This document shows positions 63,431 through 64,000 of a DNA stretch of 64,000 nucleotides, one piece after another. The stretch comes from Volutella citrinella (lineage: Eukaryota; Ascomycota; Sordariomycetes; Hypocreales; Nectriaceae): contig JAWZSP010000004.1 of the NCBI GenBank assembly GCA_034401135.1, forward strand, positions 2,666,001 through 2,730,000, read 5' to 3'. Under the pieces are notes generated by a model. The model made no database searches. It was not told the DNA's origin and saw nothing but the letters and a program-made list of their open reading frames with translations. The stretch's first letter is position 1; the number at the start of each line of letters is the position of its first letter. Made by a program: the position numbers and the translations under genes.

Positions 63431-64000
63431 GCTGCGGAGCGCCCTCTCCGGAGCAGCTGATGCTGAAAGAGGAGCCGTGGGGTAAGCGAGCCTCGGGCAC
63501 CTGTATTCTGTACGACGTTTGCATTTGATACACATGGGGTATTGGTTTTGGAGGGATTGTTTTTGTTTGAAATGGAATGACCAGCATGGAGAGCTTGGGG
63601 ATAATTGGGCGAGTGCGCGTATTGAGTACGCCACCGCGAAACTGCCCTTCTTTCGAGCTCGGGAGGGACATGGCACTCATGATATGACGATATCTTGATG
63701 ACTGCGCATGCTACATTTTGCTGTTGGAACTCTCTAGGGGCAGGGCGTTTTTGGTATCGCATTTTTTTAATCACATGGGACGGTGGCAGGCCTTGATTTA
63801 AACACGATTGTTTTTCCCTATGAATTTCCTAGGTAGATTAGGTAGTAGAGTAGATCTGGCAGCACTGTTTGAAAGCAAAAGTTACTCTTCTGTCCTGTCA
63901 TTTATGGCGTTGCGTTGCCTTGCTCACTTCCAACGTGACATGCACATTCTTGAGACAAACAGCTGAGCAGACAACCTTTCTTCGTGACGGATCACGTTTC
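63431..64000. other. 3' flank of the kinase gene
   Basis: AT-richer sequence following the kinase stop, with T-rich stretches near 63760-63830. It contains the probable 3' untranslated region. No start of a further gene is visible before the window ends. Confidence 0.45.

Overview
The window is nuclear DNA of a filamentous ascomycete, most likely a sordariomycete (Hypocreales-like). The genes are GC-rich at third codon positions. Introns are mostly 48-120 nt with GT..AG ends and CTAAC/CTGAC-like branch sites. The gene set is fungal: Tom40/Tom7, Cyk3, Scc4, Fes1, an actin with introns crowded at its 5' end, and a fungal serine palmitoyltransferase small subunit. I saw no transposon, viral, bacterial or CRISPR element and no convincing tRNA or rRNA gene.

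Sixteen protein genes can be built exon by exon. In order they are: 6-phosphofructo-2-kinase (-), TOM40 (+), a ubiquitin-specific protease ending in a CaaX box (-), mitochondrial ribosomal protein uL5m (+), Hsp70 exchange factor FES1 (-), actin (+), a mitochondrial GGQ release-factor-like protein (-), serine palmitoyltransferase small subunit (+), Elongator subunit ELP2 (-), URM1 (+), a four-finger C2H2 protein (-), TOM7 (-), U2 snRNP protein Hsh49/SF3B4 (+), cohesin loader SCC4 (-), cytokinesis protein CYK3 (-) and a germinal-centre STE20-type kinase (+). TOM7 has 53 codons spread over five exons (22-47 nt each) and would be missed by a search for single open frames.

Layout: 1-28.6 kb is a normal gene-dense stretch of alternating convergent and divergent genes. 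From 28.57 to 48.36 kb there is a gap of about 19.8 kb with no gene I can recognise, although its base composition is ordinary and it lacks the AT-rich look of RIP-mutated repeats. From 48.4 to 64 kb the gene-dense pattern resumes.

Functional themes: four products act in mitochondria (Tom40, Tom7, uL5m, GGQ factor). Tom40 and Tom7 belong to the same import complex. ELP2 and URM1 are head-to-head neighbours, and their pathways modify the same tRNA base: Elongator makes mcm5U34 and Urm1 donates sulfur for s2U34. The points most worth a second look are that gene pair, the gene-poor interval, the missing catalytic histidine in the phosphofructokinase-2 bisphosphatase domain, the CaaX-tailed protease, the duplicated zinc-finger/intron module, an intron starting one base after the actin stop codon, and a coding-like frame with one internal stop near 25 kb.
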